Shown piece after piece: positions 28,716 to 38,786 of a stretch of 64,000 bases of DNA (positions are counted from its first letter, which is position 1; every line of letters starts with the position of its first letter). The notes beneath the pieces are model-generated. The model was not told where the DNA came from and did not search any database. It worked only from the letters and a program-made list of their open reading frames with translations. This stretch comes from Pseudomonas sp. WJP1 (lineage in GTDB: Bacteria > Pseudomonadota > Gammaproteobacteria > Pseudomonadales > Pseudomonadaceae), in contig NZ_CP110128.1 of the NCBI RefSeq assembly GCF_028471945.1, positions 484,501 through 548,500 of the forward strand. Reading direction: 5' to 3'. The position numbers were made by a program, and so were the translations under genes.

Positions 28716-29531
28716 TTGCCGAGCGTATCCACACTGACCAGCGCCGATCCGGCATTGCTGGTGCAACTCTCCGACAGTCATCTGTTTGCCGAGGCGGACA
28801 GGACGCTGCTGGGCATGAATACCCGCGACAGCCTGCAAAAAGTCATTGAATTGGTGCGTGTGCAGCAGCCGCGGATCGATCTGCTCCTGGCGACAGGCGA
28901 TCTGTCCCAGGACGGCACGCTTGAGTCCTACCAGCAGTTTCGTGAGTTGACCCGGCAGCTCGACGCGCCGGCCCGCTGGATTCCCGGCAACCACGACGAA
29001 CCGCAAATCATGGCTGAGGCCGCGGTGCAAAGTGCTTTGCTGGACTCGGTGGTGGATATCGGCAACTGGCGGGTCACACTGCTTGATTCGGCAGTGCCCG
29101 GCTCGGTGCCGGGGTATTTGCAGGACGAACAGTTGCAACTGCTGGCCCGTTCATTGAGCGAGGCGCCAGAGCGGCATCATCTGGTGTGCCTGCACCATCA
29201 CCCGGTATCGATCGGCTGTGCGTGGATGGAGCCAATCGGGCTGCGTAATCCCGAAGCGTTTTTTGAGGTTCTGGATCGTTTTCCACAGGTACGCGCGGTA
29301 CTGTGGGGGCATGTGCACCAGGAAATCGATCAATTGCGTAACAACGTGCGTCTGATCGCCTCGCCATCGACCTGCATTCAGTTCGAACCGGGCAGCGAGG
29401 ATTTCAAGGTCGGGGAGCAGGCGCCGGGGTATCGCTGGTTGCGGTTGTTGCCGGATGGGCGGCTTGAAACCGGTGTGGAGCGGCTGATCGGGTTCGATTT
29501 CCAGGTTGATTACGATTCCGACGGCTACTGA
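28716..29531 (+). CDS. cpdA: 3',5'-cyclic-AMP phosphodiesterase
   Basis: 271 residues from a TTG at 28716, preferred because GGGAGA lies six bases upstream and the length then matches CpdA of P. aeruginosa; an in-frame ATG at 28620 would add 32 residues of no family likeness. All metallophosphoesterase motifs are present: SDSH, GDLSQDG, GNHDEP, a HHHP stretch and GHVH. The enzyme breaks down cyclic AMP and so tunes the Vfr/Crp regulon. It is in the nudF operon, upstream of yqiA. Confidence 0.92.
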   Translation: MPSVSTLTSADPALLVQLSDSHLFAEADRTLLGMNTRDSLQKVIELVRVQQPRIDLLLATGDLSQDGTLESYQQFRELTRQLDAPARWIPGNHDEPQIMAEAAVQSALLDSVVDIGNWRVTLLDSAVPGSVPGYLQDEQLQLLARSLSEAPERHHLVCLHHHPVSIGCAWMEPIGLRNPEAFFEVLDRFPQVRAVLWGHVHQEIDQLRNNVRLIASPSTCIQFEPGSEDFKVGEQAPGYRWLRLLPDGRLETGVERLIGFDFQVDYDSDGY

Positions 29532-29644
29532 CATATTTGTCGTTTCCACATACCGATGGCGTCCGCACAGACACCGCCGATTTCTATATCTATCCCGGAT
29601 TCCCTGTAAACTCCGCCTCTTTACCCGACGCTCAGGGAGTTCAA

Positions 29645-30253
29645 ATGTCCGGCTCGATCCTTTATATCCACGGCTTCAACAGCGCGCCTGCGTCGAAAAA
29701 GGCCACTCAGTTGAGCGAAGTGATGGAGCGCCTGGGTTTGAGCGACCAACTGCTTGTGCCGGCCCTGCATCACCATCCCCGCGAGGCCATTGGCCAGCTT
29801 GAACAGGCGATTGAAGCGCTCGGACGGCCACTGCTGGTGGGAAGCTCGCTCGGCGGCTACTATGCGACTCACCTGGCCGAGCGCCATGGCTTGAAAGCCC
29901 TGTTGATCAACCCTGCCGTCAGCCCGCACCGGATGTTCGACGGGTTCCTGGGGACACAGAAAAACCTGTATACCGAACAGACCTGGGAAATGACCCTCGA
30001 CCACGTGACGGCCCTCGCCGAGCTGGAAGTGCCGGCACCCCAGGACCCACAGCGCTATCAGGTATGGTTGCAGACCGGTGACGAAACGCTGGACTATCGC
30101 CATGCCCAGCAGTATTACCGGGCCTGTGCCTTGCGCATCCAGGCGGGTGGCGACCATGGTTACCAGGGTTTTGCCGAGCAGCTACCGGCGATGCTGAGTT
30201 TTGCCGGCATTGGCGCAGATTTGTATCAGGCGATTGATTTCACCGCGCTGTGA
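29645..30253 (+). CDS. yqiA: YqiA-family esterase
   Basis: 202-residue alpha/beta hydrolase. The nucleophile elbow is GSSLGG with Ser68, preceded by an oxyanion-type YIHGFNSAP (7-15), and a late GGDHGYQGF supplies Asp and His candidates. YqiA of E. coli is an esterase of unknown physiological substrate, commonly located between cpdA and parE as here. The start at 29645 was chosen from the family N-terminus; the open frame extends back to 29537 without likeness. Cytoplasmic. Confidence 0.88.
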   Translation: MSGSILYIHGFNSAPASKKATQLSEVMERLGLSDQLLVPALHHHPREAIGQLEQAIEALGRPLLVGSSLGGYYATHLAERHGLKALLINPAVSPHRMFDGFLGTQKNLYTEQTWEMTLDHVTALAELEVPAPQDPQRYQVWLQTGDETLDYRHAQQYYRACALRIQAGGDHGYQGFAEQLPAMLSFAGIGADLYQAIDFTAL

Positions 30254-30297
30254 AACCTTGCCCCCTATTTTCAATGAAAGACTGACGACGAGACCCC

Positions 30298-32205
30298 ATG
30301 GCCACTCCCAGCGCTAGCTCTTATAACGCCGACGCCATCGAAGTCCTCTCGGGCCTCGACCCGGTGCGCAAACGCCCCGGTATGTACACCGACACCAGTC
30401 GGCCGAACCACCTTGCCCAGGAAGTCATCGACAACAGCGTCGACGAAGCCTTGGCCGGGCATGCCAAATCGGTGCAGGTCATCCTCCACGCCGATCACTC
30501 GCTGGAAGTCAGCGATGACGGCCGTGGCATGCCGGTGGACATTCACCCCGAAGAAGGCGTTTCGGGCGTCGAACTGATCCTCACCAAGCTTCATGCGGGC
30601 GGCAAGTTTTCCAACAAGAACTACCAGTTCTCCGGCGGTCTGCACGGGGTGGGTATTTCGGTGGTCAACGCCTTGTCGACCGAAGTCCGGGTGCGTGTCA
30701 AACGTGACGGCAACGAATACCAGATGACCTTCGCCGACGGTTACAAGAAAACCGAGCTGGAAATCGTCGGGACGGTTGGCAAGCGCAACACCGGGACCAG
30801 CGTGTTCTTCGCCCCGGATCCGAAATATTTCGATTCACCGAAATTTTCCATCAGTCGCCTCAAGCACGTGCTCAAGGCCAAGGCCGTACTGTGCCCGGGG
30901 CTGCTGGTCAGTTTTGAAGACAAGGCCACCGGCGAGAAAGTCGAATGGCATTACGAAGATGGCCTGCGTTCCTACCTGGTCGATGCCGTCAGCGAATTCG
31001 AGCGTCTACCGGACGAGCCGTTCTGCGGTGCCTTCGCCGGTAACAAGGAAGCGGTCGACTGGGCGCTGCTGTGGCTGCCGGAAGGTGGCGACGCGGTGCA
31101 GGAAAGCTATGTCAACCTGATCCCCACGGCCCAGGGTGGCACCCACGTCAACGGCCTGCGCCAAGGCCTGCTCGACGCCATGCGCGAGTTCTGCGAATTC
31201 CGCAGCCTGCTGCCGCGCGGCGTGAAGCTGGCGCCGGAAGACGTCTGGGAGCGTATCGCTTTCGTTCTGTCGATGAAGATGCAGGAGCCGCAATTCTCCG
31301 GCCAGACCAAAGAGCGTCTTTCGTCCCGTGAAGCGGCGGCGTTCGTTTCCGGTGTGGTCAAGGATGCCTTCAGCCTGTGGCTCAACGCCAACCCGGAAAC
31401 CGGTCTGGCGCTGGCGGAACTGGCGATCAACAACGCCGGCCGACGCCTCAAGGCGAGCAAGAAAGTCGAGCGCAAACGCGTGACTCAGGGGCCGGCATTG
31501 CCGGGCAAACTGGCTGACTGCGCCGGGCAGGATCCGATGCGTTCCGAGCTGTTCCTGGTCGAAGGTGATTCCGCCGGCGGGTCCGCCAAACAAGCACGGG
31601 ATAAGGAATTTCAGGCGATCCTGCCGTTGCGCGGCAAGATCCTCAACACCTGGGAAGTCGACGGCAGCGAAGTGCTGGCGAGCCAGGAAGTACACAACAT
31701 CGCCGTGGCCATCGGCGTCGATCCGGGCGCCGCGGACATGAGCCAGCTGCGCTACGGCAAGATCTGCATCCTCGCCGACGCCGACTCCGACGGCCTGCAC
31801 ATCGCAACCCTGCTCTGCGCGTTGTTCGTCCAGCATTTCCGTCCGTTGGTGGATGCCGGTCACGTCTACGTCGCCATGCCGCCGCTGTACCGCATCGACC
31901 TGGGTAAAGAGATCTACTACGCCCTGGATGAGGCCGAGCGCGACGGCATTCTCGATCGCCTGGTGGCCGAGAAGAAGCGTGGCAAGCCGCAGGTCACGCG
32001 ATTCAAAGGCCTGGGTGAGATGAACCCGCCGCAGTTGCGCGAAACCACCATGGATCCGAATACTCGGCGCCTGGTGCAGTTGACCCTCGGTGAGGATTTC
32101 GCCGCGACCTCGGAAATGATGGACATGCTGCTGGCGAAAAAACGCGCCGGTGACCGCAAGAACTGGCTGGAGTCCAAGGGCAACCTGGCGGAGGTGCTGG
32201 GCTGA
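30298..32205 (+). CDS. parE: DNA topoisomerase IV subunit B
   Basis: 635-residue ATPase subunit of topoisomerase IV, which unlinks daughter chromosomes. The GHKL ATPase part shows VIDNSVDEALAGH, DDGRGMPVDIH and GLHGVGISVVNALS. The TOPRIM domain has EGDSAGGSAKQARD (about 422-435), PLRGKILN and the DADSDG metal site. The stop overlaps the start of the phytase-like gene (TGATG), so translation continues into an operon that ends in parC. Length is normal for ParE and shorter than GyrB. Confidence 0.97.
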   Translation: MATPSASSYNADAIEVLSGLDPVRKRPGMYTDTSRPNHLAQEVIDNSVDEALAGHAKSVQVILHADHSLEVSDDGRGMPVDIHPEEGVSGVELILTKLHAGGKFSNKNYQFSGGLHGVGISVVNALSTEVRVRVKRDGNEYQMTFADGYKKTELEIVGTVGKRNTGTSVFFAPDPKYFDSPKFSISRLKHVLKAKAVLCPGLLVSFEDKATGEKVEWHYEDGLRSYLVDAVSEFERLPDEPFCGAFAGNKEAVDWALLWLPEGGDAVQESYVNLIPTAQGGTHVNGLRQGLLDAMREFCEFRSLLPRGVKLAPEDVWERIAFVLSMKMQEPQFSGQTKERLSSREAAAFVSGVVKDAFSLWLNANPETGLALAELAINNAGRRLKASKKVERKRVTQGPALPGKLADCAGQDPMRSELFLVEGDSAGGSAKQARDKEFQAILPLRGKILNTWEVDGSEVLASQEVHNIAVAIGVDPGAADMSQLRYGKICILADADSDGLHIATLLCALFVQHFRPLVDAGHVYVAMPPLYRIDLGKEIYYALDEAERDGILDRLVAEKKRGKPQVTRFKGLGEMNPPQLRETTMDPNTRRLVQLTLGEDFAATSEMMDMLLAKKRAGDRKNWLESKGNLAEVLG

Positions 32206-33194
32206 TGCGGCTGGGCTTTGCCCTGGCGTGTGCGTTGCTGCTGACCTCGATGACGGTGTCTGCCAAGCCGACACCGCAGTTGCGCCTGTTGTCCGAGCAT
32301 GCCGTGGACGGCATGCGCGGTGGCAACCTGTCCGGGCTGGCCCAGTGCGGCAATGAGCTGTGGACGGTCTCCGACCGTGATGACGACCAGATCTACCGCC
32401 TCGAGACGGGCGAGGGTGTCTGGCACGCGGAAGCGGTGGGCATCGGCGTTCCGCCCGTGCCCGACAGTGGCTTGCCCTGGGGTTTGCGTTCGCGGGCCTG
32501 GGTGTCGTCGTTCGTGCGTGGCGGTGACCTGGATTTCGAAGGGATTACCTGCGACAGCGCCGGAAATCGCTACGTGGTCAGCGAATCCCATGCGGCGGTG
32601 CTGCAGATTCCGCCAACCGGGCCGGCCTCCTGGCTGAAAATTTCGCCGCTCATGGTTCGCGAAGCGCGGGCCAGCGGTATGTTGCTGCGCTTCAATGCAT
32701 TGTTCGAAGGCCTGGCGATCAATCCGCAGGGTGACCAGTTGTGGTTGTCTGCCGAGCGTGAGAGTCGCGGGTTGCTGCGGGTCAAGCGCAAGCAGACCGT
32801 GTGGGACTGTGACGGCGGTTGTGTGCTGCTGAGCGAAGGGGGAATGGAAATGCAGCCTGCACAATTTCCCAGCGCCCGGGCGATGCCCCGGGATTTTGCC
32901 GATCTGTCGTGGTTCAACGGCAAGCTGTTTACCCTTGAGCGCAACGCGTTCGAGATTTGTCGCCGGGATGCGGTGACGGCCAAGGTCGAACGCTGCTGGT
33001 CGTTTGCCAATGAGGCGCTGCAGGAAAATCGTCGTTATCCCCAGGACTTTGCACTGACCGAAGCGTTGATCGTGGACGCCGAGGGGGCCTGGATCGGGGT
33101 CGACAACAACACCGGTGCCCGCGCCGATGGCGAGGTGCGTCCGATCGTCTGGCGTTTTGCTGCACCTGAAGGTGGCTGGAGTTCCAAGCCATGA
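32205..33194 (+). CDS. Exported phytase/esterase-like protein
   Basis: 329-residue protein with a signal peptide (cut after about residue 20, VSA-KP). The mature part matches the esterase-like activity of phytase family, a beta-propeller fold: NLSGLAQCGNELWTVSD near 45-61, DLDFEGITCDSAGNRYVVSES, and the repeat-type FEGLAINPQGDQLWLSAERE. Its substrate is unknown. It lies between the two topoisomerase IV genes and overlaps both neighbours, a conserved arrangement in Pseudomonas without an obvious reason. Probably periplasmic. Confidence 0.85.
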   Translation: MRLGFALACALLLTSMTVSAKPTPQLRLLSEHAVDGMRGGNLSGLAQCGNELWTVSDRDDDQIYRLETGEGVWHAEAVGIGVPPVPDSGLPWGLRSRAWVSSFVRGGDLDFEGITCDSAGNRYVVSESHAAVLQIPPTGPASWLKISPLMVREARASGMLLRFNALFEGLAINPQGDQLWLSAERESRGLLRVKRKQTVWDCDGGCVLLSEGGMEMQPAQFPSARAMPRDFADLSWFNGKLFTLERNAFEICRRDAVTAKVERCWSFANEALQENRRYPQDFALTEALIVDAEGAWIGVDNNTGARADGEVRPIVWRFAAPEGGWSSKP

Positions 33195-33715
33195 GCCAGC
33201 AAGCGCCAGGCAAGCGTGCCGGTCGGGTCTTGATGATCCTGGCCTGGTGCGCCGCGTTGTTCCTGGCGACGCGGTTCTTCGGCCAGTGGGAAGAGCGTCA
33301 GCAAAACCCGAATGTGGTCGTGAGCTCGGAGCGCGGCGATGGTTTTGTCGAAGTGAAACTGGTCAGCAACGGCCAGGGGCATTTCGTTGCCAGCGGCCAT
33401 ATCAATGGCCAGCCGGTGAAGTTCATGCTCGATACCGGGGCGACCGATGTGGCGATCCCGGCGCAATTGGCGCAGAGGCTGAAACTGGAACAAGGCTTCG
33501 GGGTGACCCTGAGCACCGCCAACGGACGCACCGAGGGTTATCGAACCCGCGTCGATCGGCTGCAACTGGGCGACATTGTGTTGCGTGATGTGCGCGCCCT
33601 CGTCGTGCCAGGCCTGGATGGCGATCAAGTGCTGCTCGGTATGAGCGCGCTGAACAAACTTGAATTTACCCAGCGCGGTGGCACCATGCTGCTGCGCCAG
33701 ACAACGAACCGATGA
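33191..33715 (+). CDS. Membrane-anchored retropepsin-like aspartic protease
   Basis: 174-residue protein with one N-terminal membrane segment (about 12-30) and a single retropepsin-type domain facing the periplasm. The active-site motif is [12 protein letters not shown] with Asp81, and a second conserved [10 protein letters not shown] follows near the end, as in the TIGR02281 clan AA group. Such proteins act as dimers, each giving one Asp. The target is unknown. The start overlaps the stop of the phytase-like gene by ATGA, and parC follows eight bases after the stop. Confidence 0.85.
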   Translation: MSQQAPGKRAGRVLMILAWCAALFLATRFFGQWEERQQNPNVVVSSERGDGFVEVKLVSNGQGHFVASGHINGQPVKFMLDTGATDVAIPAQLAQRLKLEQGFGVTLSTANGRTEGYRTRVDRLQLGDIVLRDVRALVVPGLDGDQVLLGMSALNKLEFTQRGGTMLLRQTTNR

Positions 33716-33722
33716 GGCCCGC

Positions 33723-35990
33723 ATGAGCGACTCCCTTGATCTCAGCCTGGACGGTGTAGAACGCCGATCACTGGCTGACTTCACCGAAAATGCCTACCTC
33801 AACTACTCCATGTACGTGATCATGGACCGTGCCTTGCCGCATATCGGCGACGGCCTGAAACCGGTACAGCGGCGTATCGTCTACGCCATGAGTGAGCTGG
33901 GGCTGGACGCCGATTCCAAGCACAAGAAATCGGCGCGTACCGTCGGTGACGTGCTCGGCAAGTTCCACCCCCATGGCGACTCGGCCTGCTACGAAGCGAT
34001 GGTGCTGATGGCCCAGCCGTTCAGCTACCGCTACACGCTGGTCGATGGCCAGGGTAACTGGGGTGCGCCGGACGATCCCAAGTCCTTCGCCGCCATGCGT
34101 TACACCGAAGCACGGCTGTCGCGTTATTCCGAAGTGCTGCTCAGCGAACTGGGCCAGGGCACGGCGGATTGGGGCCCGAACTTCGACGGCACACTCGACG
34201 AACCGCTGGTGTTGCCCGCACGTTTGCCGAATATCCTGCTGAACGGCACCACCGGCATTGCCGTGGGCATGGCCACCGACGTGCCGCCGCACAACCTGCG
34301 CGAAGTCGCCAGCGCCTGCGTGCGTTTGCTCGATGAGCCCAAGGCAACGGTCGAACAGCTCTGCGAGCACATTCAAGGCCCGGATTATCCGACCGAAGCG
34401 GAAATCATCACGCCGCGCGCCGACCTGCTGAAAATCTACGAAACAGGTCGCGGTTCGGTGCGTATGCGCGCCGTTTATCACATCGAAGACGGCGACATCA
34501 TCGTCACCGCGCTGCCGCATCAGGTTTCGGGTGCCAAGGTGCTGGAACAGATCGCGGCGATGATGCAGGCCAAACCGTCGAAAGCTCCGCAAATCGCCGA
34601 CTTGCGCGACGAGTCGGACCACGAGAACCCGTGCCGTATCGTGATTATTCCGGGCGCCCGGAAAAACTTCGACCACGATGCCTTGATGCAGCACCTGTTC
34701 GCCAGCACCGAGCTGGAGTCGAGCTACCGGGTCAACATCAACATCATCGGGCTGGACGGCAAGCCGCAGCTGAAGAACCTGCGGGCGCTGCTGGTCGAGT
34801 GGTTGGAGTTCCGGGTGCAGACCGTGCGTCGCCGCCTGCAATTCCGCCTGGACAAGGTCGAGCGTCGCCTGCACCTGTTGGACGGTTTGTTGATCGCCTA
34901 CCTCAACCTGGATGAAGTGATTCACATCATCCGCACCGAGGAGCAGCCCAAGGCCGCGCTGATCGAGCGTTTCGCCCTGAGCGAAATCCAGGCCGACTAC
35001 ATTCTGGACACGCGTTTGCGTCAATTGGCGCGCCTGGAAGAAATGAAGCTGCGTTCCGAGCAGGATGAACTGCTCAAGGAACAAGCCAAGCTGCAAGCGC
35101 TGCTGAGCAGCGAAGCCAAGTTGAAAAAACTGGTGCGCAGCGAGCTGATCAAGGACGCCGAGACCTATGGCGACGACCGTCGCTCGCCAATCGTCGAGCG
35201 TGCAGAAGCGAAAGCGCTGACCGAGCACGATCTGCTGCCGAACGAAAAAGTCACCGTCGTGCTCTCGGAAAAAGGCTGGGTTCGCTCCGCCAAGGGCCAT
35301 GAGATCGACGCCACCGGGCTTTCGTACAAGGCCGGGGATGGTTTCAAGGCCTTGGCGGCAGGGCGTTCCAACCAGTTCGCGGTGTTTATCGATTCCACCG
35401 GTCGCAGCTACTCGGTCGCCGCGCACACCTTGCCTTCGGCCCGTGGCCAGGGCGAACCGTTGACCGGCCGTCTGACGCCACCGCCAGGGGCGAGTTTCGA
35501 ATGCGTGCTGATGCCCGAAGACGATGCGCTCTACGTCATCGCCTCGGACGCCGGTTACGGTTTCGTGGTCAAGGGTGAAGACCTGCAGGCCAAGAACAAG
35601 GCGGGCAAGGCCCTGCTGAGCCTGCCGAACAACGCCAAGGTGATCCTGCCGCGTCCGGTGGCCGATCGTGAGCAGAATTGGCTGGCTTCGGTGACCACCG
35701 AAGGTCGCCTGCTGATCTTCAAGATCAGCGATCTGCCACAATTAGGTAAGGGCAAAGGCAACAAGATCATCGGGATTTCCGGTGAGCGCGTGGCCAGTCG
35801 CGAAGAGTATGTAACGGACATCGCCGTTGTGCCGGATGGTGCCACCTTGGTGCTGCAGGCCGGAAAACGTACCTTGTCACTGAAAGCAGACGACCTCGAA
35901 CACTACAAAGGTGAGCGTGGGCGTCGTGGTAACAAACTGCCACGTGGCTTCCAGAGGGTGGATGCGCTGCTCGTCGAAAACCTCAATTAA
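33723..35990 (+). CDS. parC: DNA topoisomerase IV subunit A
   Basis: 755-residue DNA-cutting subunit of topoisomerase IV. The catalytic tyrosine is Tyr127 in [11 protein letters not shown]. The quinolone-determining region reads [13 protein letters not shown] with Ser87 and Glu91, the susceptible-type residues at these positions. The C-terminal part has beta-pinwheel repeats. The start at 33723 follows the family N-terminus MSDSLDLS and comes seven bases after the protease stop; an in-frame ATG at 33660 would lie inside that gene. It forms the working A2B2 enzyme with ParE, encoded 1.5 kb upstream in the same unit. Confidence 0.97.
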   Translation: MSDSLDLSLDGVERRSLADFTENAYLNYSMYVIMDRALPHIGDGLKPVQRRIVYAMSELGLDADSKHKKSARTVGDVLGKFHPHGDSACYEAMVLMAQPFSYRYTLVDGQGNWGAPDDPKSFAAMRYTEARLSRYSEVLLSELGQGTADWGPNFDGTLDEPLVLPARLPNILLNGTTGIAVGMATDVPPHNLREVASACVRLLDEPKATVEQLCEHIQGPDYPTEAEIITPRADLLKIYETGRGSVRMRAVYHIEDGDIIVTALPHQVSGAKVLEQIAAMMQAKPSKAPQIADLRDESDHENPCRIVIIPGARKNFDHDALMQHLFASTELESSYRVNINIIGLDGKPQLKNLRALLVEWLEFRVQTVRRRLQFRLDKVERRLHLLDGLLIAYLNLDEVIHIIRTEEQPKAALIERFALSEIQADYILDTRLRQLARLEEMKLRSEQDELLKEQAKLQALLSSEAKLKKLVRSELIKDAETYGDDRRSPIVERAEAKALTEHDLLPNEKVTVVLSEKGWVRSAKGHEIDATGLSYKAGDGFKALAAGRSNQFAVFIDSTGRSYSVAAHTLPSARGQGEPLTGRLTPPPGASFECVLMPEDDALYVIASDAGYGFVVKGEDLQAKNKAGKALLSLPNNAKVILPRPVADREQNWLASVTTEGRLLIFKISDLPQLGKGKGNKIIGISGERVASREEYVTDIAVVPDGATLVLQAGKRTLSLKADDLEHYKGERGRRGNKLPRGFQRVDALLVENLN

Positions 35991-36166
35991 GCGTCCTAGA
36001 GCGCCTGATCTGCGATTTAACGCGTAGATCGGCGCTTTGGCGCTGGAGTCGGAACGCATATTCACGGATGATATGGCCTTTCAAGCGCCGGCGTGGCCGA
36101 GCGTTCTTCATATTTATTGAGTATTTTCACTGTGATTAGTCTTGTGGCAATCACCTGGATGGGACG

Positions 36167-36880
36167 ATGACTGCTCTGCGCCTTCCTTTTATTTTGATGC
36201 TCGCCGGCGTTCTTGGCCTGGCGGGTTGCAGCGTTCACCAGCCGGTGTCGCTGTATCAACTGGACAGCGGAAGTCCGGTTCAGCCTGCGCAAAGCGCGGG
36301 CATGGCGGTTTTGTTGGGCCCGGTAACCGTGGCGGACTACCTGCAGCGCGAAACCCTGCTGCAGCGTCAGCCTGACGGCAGCCTGCAAGCCTCGGCCGAT
36401 GGCCGTTGGGCTGGCAGCCTGTCTTCCGACATCGATCAGCTGTTGCTGCGTCAGGTGGCTGGTCACCTGGACAGCCAGCGCGTAGTGCTGGCGCCTGCGA
36501 CAACCGGGTTCACTCCGGATGTACAGGTGCTGTTGACCATCACGCGCCTGGATTCGGGGGCCTCGCAACCGGCGATCCTCGATGCGCAATGGCGTTTGAT
36601 CGACCGTCGTGGCCAGGTGCGCGATAACCGCATCATCCACCTGCAGGAACAGCACGCCGGCAGCACCGCGGCTCAGGTTCAGGCACAGGGTGCGTTGCTG
36701 CAGAAGCTCGCTGAACAGCTGTCGGTGGCGCTCAAGCCGCTGGCCAACCAGCCGCCGATTGCCGAAGCCCCGAAAAAGCCGGCGGCTAAGCCTGTGGCGC
36801 CTGCGGCGGAACAGGAAAAACAGCCGAAGATACCGATGGCTGCACCGATCCGTACGGATATGGAAGTGTTTCGCTTCTAG
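36167..36880 (+). CDS. PqiC-like (ABC-transporter auxiliary) lipoprotein
   Basis: 237-residue lipoprotein: the signal ends in LAGC with Cys21. The body matches the PqiC/ABC-type transport auxiliary family, including VLLGPVTVADYLQRETLLQR (about 50-69) and the SSDIDQLLLRQVAGHLD segment. An Ala/Pro/Lys-rich tail runs from about 192. PqiC partners PqiA and PqiB in lipid transport across the periplasm, but no such genes are next to this one, so it stands alone. It likely sits on the inner leaflet of the outer membrane. A terminator follows at once. Confidence 0.8.
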   Translation: MTALRLPFILMLAGVLGLAGCSVHQPVSLYQLDSGSPVQPAQSAGMAVLLGPVTVADYLQRETLLQRQPDGSLQASADGRWAGSLSSDIDQLLLRQVAGHLDSQRVVLAPATTGFTPDVQVLLTITRLDSGASQPAILDAQWRLIDRRGQVRDNRIIHLQEQHAGSTAAQVQAQGALLQKLAEQLSVALKPLANQPPIAEAPKKPAAKPVAPAAEQEKQPKIPMAAPIRTDMEVFRF

Positions 36881-36897
36881 GTCTGAATGGTTTCGAA

Positions 36898-36932
36898 ACA
36901 AGGCCCGCAGTGATGCGGGCCTTGTTGTTTCT
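36898..36932 (+). terminator. Terminator after the PqiC-like gene
   Basis: A 12-bp stem (36898-36909 with 36914-36925), rich in GC, with a 4-base loop is followed by TGTTTCT. Confidence 0.85.
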
Positions 36933-36962
36933 GTAGGTTGGAGGTTTCCAGTGCTGCTGATG

Positions 36963-37063
36963 GCCTCATCGCTGGCAAGCCAGCTCCCACAGGTTATCTG
37001 TTGAGCGCTGATTGTGTGTACGGCATCAATCACTGTGGGAGCTGGCTTGCCAGCGATAGCGCC
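36963..37063. repeat. Inverted REP pair
   Basis: GCTGGCAAGCCAGCTCCCAC (about 36971) and GTGGGAGCTGGCTTGCCAGC (about 37035) face each other between two terminators in the convergent gap 36881-37130. Confidence 0.88.
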
Positions 37064-37074
37064 AGGACGGGCAA

Positions 37075-37109
37075 CAAAAAGCCCGCAGACGATCACTCAT
37101 CTGCGGGCT
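37075..37109 (-). terminator. Terminator after the AhpA-like gene
   Basis: Read on the minus strand, a 9-10 bp stem (37080-37089 with 37100-37109) is followed by TTTTT. It ends the leftward transcript. Confidence 0.85.
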
Positions 37110-37130
37110 TCTTCACATCAGGGCCAATAC

Positions 37131-38651
37131 CTACGCCCGGCGTTCGTGCATCCGCGCCAGTTGTCGCTCCAGCATCGACGGATAAGGCTCCATCAACCGC
37201 TCCACGCAGCAGGCGCCCTCAGGGCTGGCAATCGGGCGGATCCGTGCGCGTTGGCGGATCAGGGCATCGTCACTGATCTTGCGCTCCACCAGCAGCAGGT
37301 TGCGGCTGTGTTGCGACAGGGCCAGGGCGTCCTGCGCGGCGTCGGTGAGCAACAGGTCGATCTGGCTCAGGCCGAACAACTCGTCGCCCAGGGTCAGGCC
37401 AAGCTGCAATTGCAAGGTGATGCCGCTGTCGGCGACTTCGATCTGCAGTTGATGGCCCAGCGCCCGCAGCAGCTCGCCGCAGCAGATGGCGTTGGTCAGG
37501 TAGTCGTCGCCGCTGTCTTCGTTGTGGAAAAGCATCAGCGTGCTGCCATCGTTCAGGGTGTGCATTTCGCTCTGATAGAGCGAGGCCGCCTGGTCGAGGC
37601 AGTCGCGGTAGCGTTTGGTCAGCTCTTCCAAGCGTGTCCGGGGCAGGCGTCGCAGTTGTTCCTGTGAGCCCAACTGTACGGCCAGCACGGCACTGTGCTG
37701 CGGCACGCTGGAGGCCACGGGTTTGCCCAACGGTTTCGCCGTGCTGGCCGGCACATCATCGAGCAAATCAGCGAATGCCTCATCGTCGTCGTCTTCAACG
37801 GTGCTGACGACACGCCGTGGCGCGGCTTTCATCGCGGCCATCGGGCGGCTTTCATCGAAGCTTGGATCGCGCAGGTTACGCACTTCGAAACCCGGTTCGG
37901 CATCGTCGTCATCGATGTCGTCCAGTTCGGGTTCCGGCACGGGTTCCGGTTCGGCCGGTTCCGGCGCGAAGTCGGCGTGCAGCTGGCGCGCCAGGTCGCC
38001 GATCTCGTCGTTACGCTCGGTGGCCGGGGTGTATTCGTCGATGTTGCGCAGCCACAACCGCAATTGCAGCAGCGGCGTGGAGAGGTATCGACCCATGCGC
38101 AGGCTCAAGGCCAGGGACAGGGCCAGCAGGATCGCGCTCAAGATCCCCATGCTTTGCAGGCTGATGGTCATCGGCTGCTGGAACTGATCCATGTCCAGGC
38201 TGATGCGCAGCTGACCGGCGGTCACGTCCTGGAAAGTGATCTTGCTCTGATAGATGCCTTCGGCTTCGCCCAGCAGGCCGTGCTTGGGGCGCTGGCCAGC
38301 CTCGGCAAGGATCCGGTTGTCCATGCTGTAGATGGCGGCGTGGGCCACCAGCTTGTTCTTGGTCAGGTTGTTGAGCAGCACGTTGAGGCTGAGGATGTCG
38401 TTGGACACCAACAGCTCGGTGGCGGAGGAGGCCGTCTGCATGGTCAGGCTTTCACCCAGCGCATCGGCTTGCTCGTGCATGGCCTGCTTGAACTGCAAAC
38501 CCATCACGCAGGCGTAGATCACCAGGGCCAGGGCGACCAGGATCACGTTATGGCTGGCAATGCGCAATGCAATCGGTACACGGCGGTGGCGCAGTGCACG
38601 GAAGATCAGCAGAAAGAAGTTATCGGTTTTTACTGGCGTGGGCCGGTTCAC
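37131..38651 (-). CDS. AhpA-like membrane protein with HAMP-like region and degenerate cyclase-like domain
   Basis: 506-residue inner-membrane protein. Two membrane segments (about 35-52 and 166-184) flank a periplasmic sensor-like domain, which matches the AhpA group of membrane proteins said to affect haemolysin expression. A HAMP-like stretch with STPLLQL follows (about 187-225), then a very acidic Pro/Glu/Asp linker (228-300). The last 170 residues begin with SAVLAVQLG (about 340) and look like a class III nucleotide cyclase fold. The two metal-binding Asp residues are not evident, so it may be a binding rather than a catalytic domain. It is divergent from serB. The biological role is unknown. 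Confidence 0.7.
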   Translation of the reverse strand: MNRPTPVKTDNFFLLIFRALRHRRVPIALRIASHNVILVALALVIYACVMGLQFKQAMHEQADALGESLTMQTASSATELLVSNDILSLNVLLNNLTKNKLVAHAAIYSMDNRILAEAGQRPKHGLLGEAEGIYQSKITFQDVTAGQLRISLDMDQFQQPMTISLQSMGILSAILLALSLALSLRMGRYLSTPLLQLRLWLRNIDEYTPATERNDEIGDLARQLHADFAPEPAEPEPVPEPELDDIDDDDAEPGFEVRNLRDPSFDESRPMAAMKAAPRRVVSTVEDDDDEAFADLLDDVPASTAKPLGKPVASSVPQHSAVLAVQLGSQEQLRRLPRTRLEELTKRYRDCLDQAASLYQSEMHTLNDGSTLMLFHNEDSGDDYLTNAICCGELLRALGHQLQIEVADSGITLQLQLGLTLGDELFGLSQIDLLLTDAAQDALALSQHSRNLLLVERKISDDALIRQRARIRPIASPEGACCVERLMEPYPSMLERQLARMHERRA

Positions 38652-38750
38652 TTGAGCTCGGCTCTTTTGTCCGTGAAGTTGACGCGCAGTATAGCGACAG
38701 GCCCTAGACCGTCAAAGCGCTCACGGTGCCCGATGGTCACTGAATGTGGG

Positions 38751-38756
38751 TAGAAT
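38751..38756 (+). promoter_or_regulatory. Possible -10 element of serB
   Basis: TAGAAT lies 31 bases before the serB start; no good -35 hexamer is seen at the right distance. Confidence 0.35.
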
Positions 38757-38786
38757 GCGGTTTTTTTCCACCTGCGGGGGTGCGCC

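Noticed and set aside
33768..35741. 657-codon minus-strand frame across parC
   Set aside because: Shadow of parC codon bias; no start signal and no recognisable domain.
37817..38753. Plus-strand frames opposite the AhpA-like gene
   Set aside because: Antisense by-products of its repetitive acidic linker, with Arg/Gly-rich translations and no start signals.
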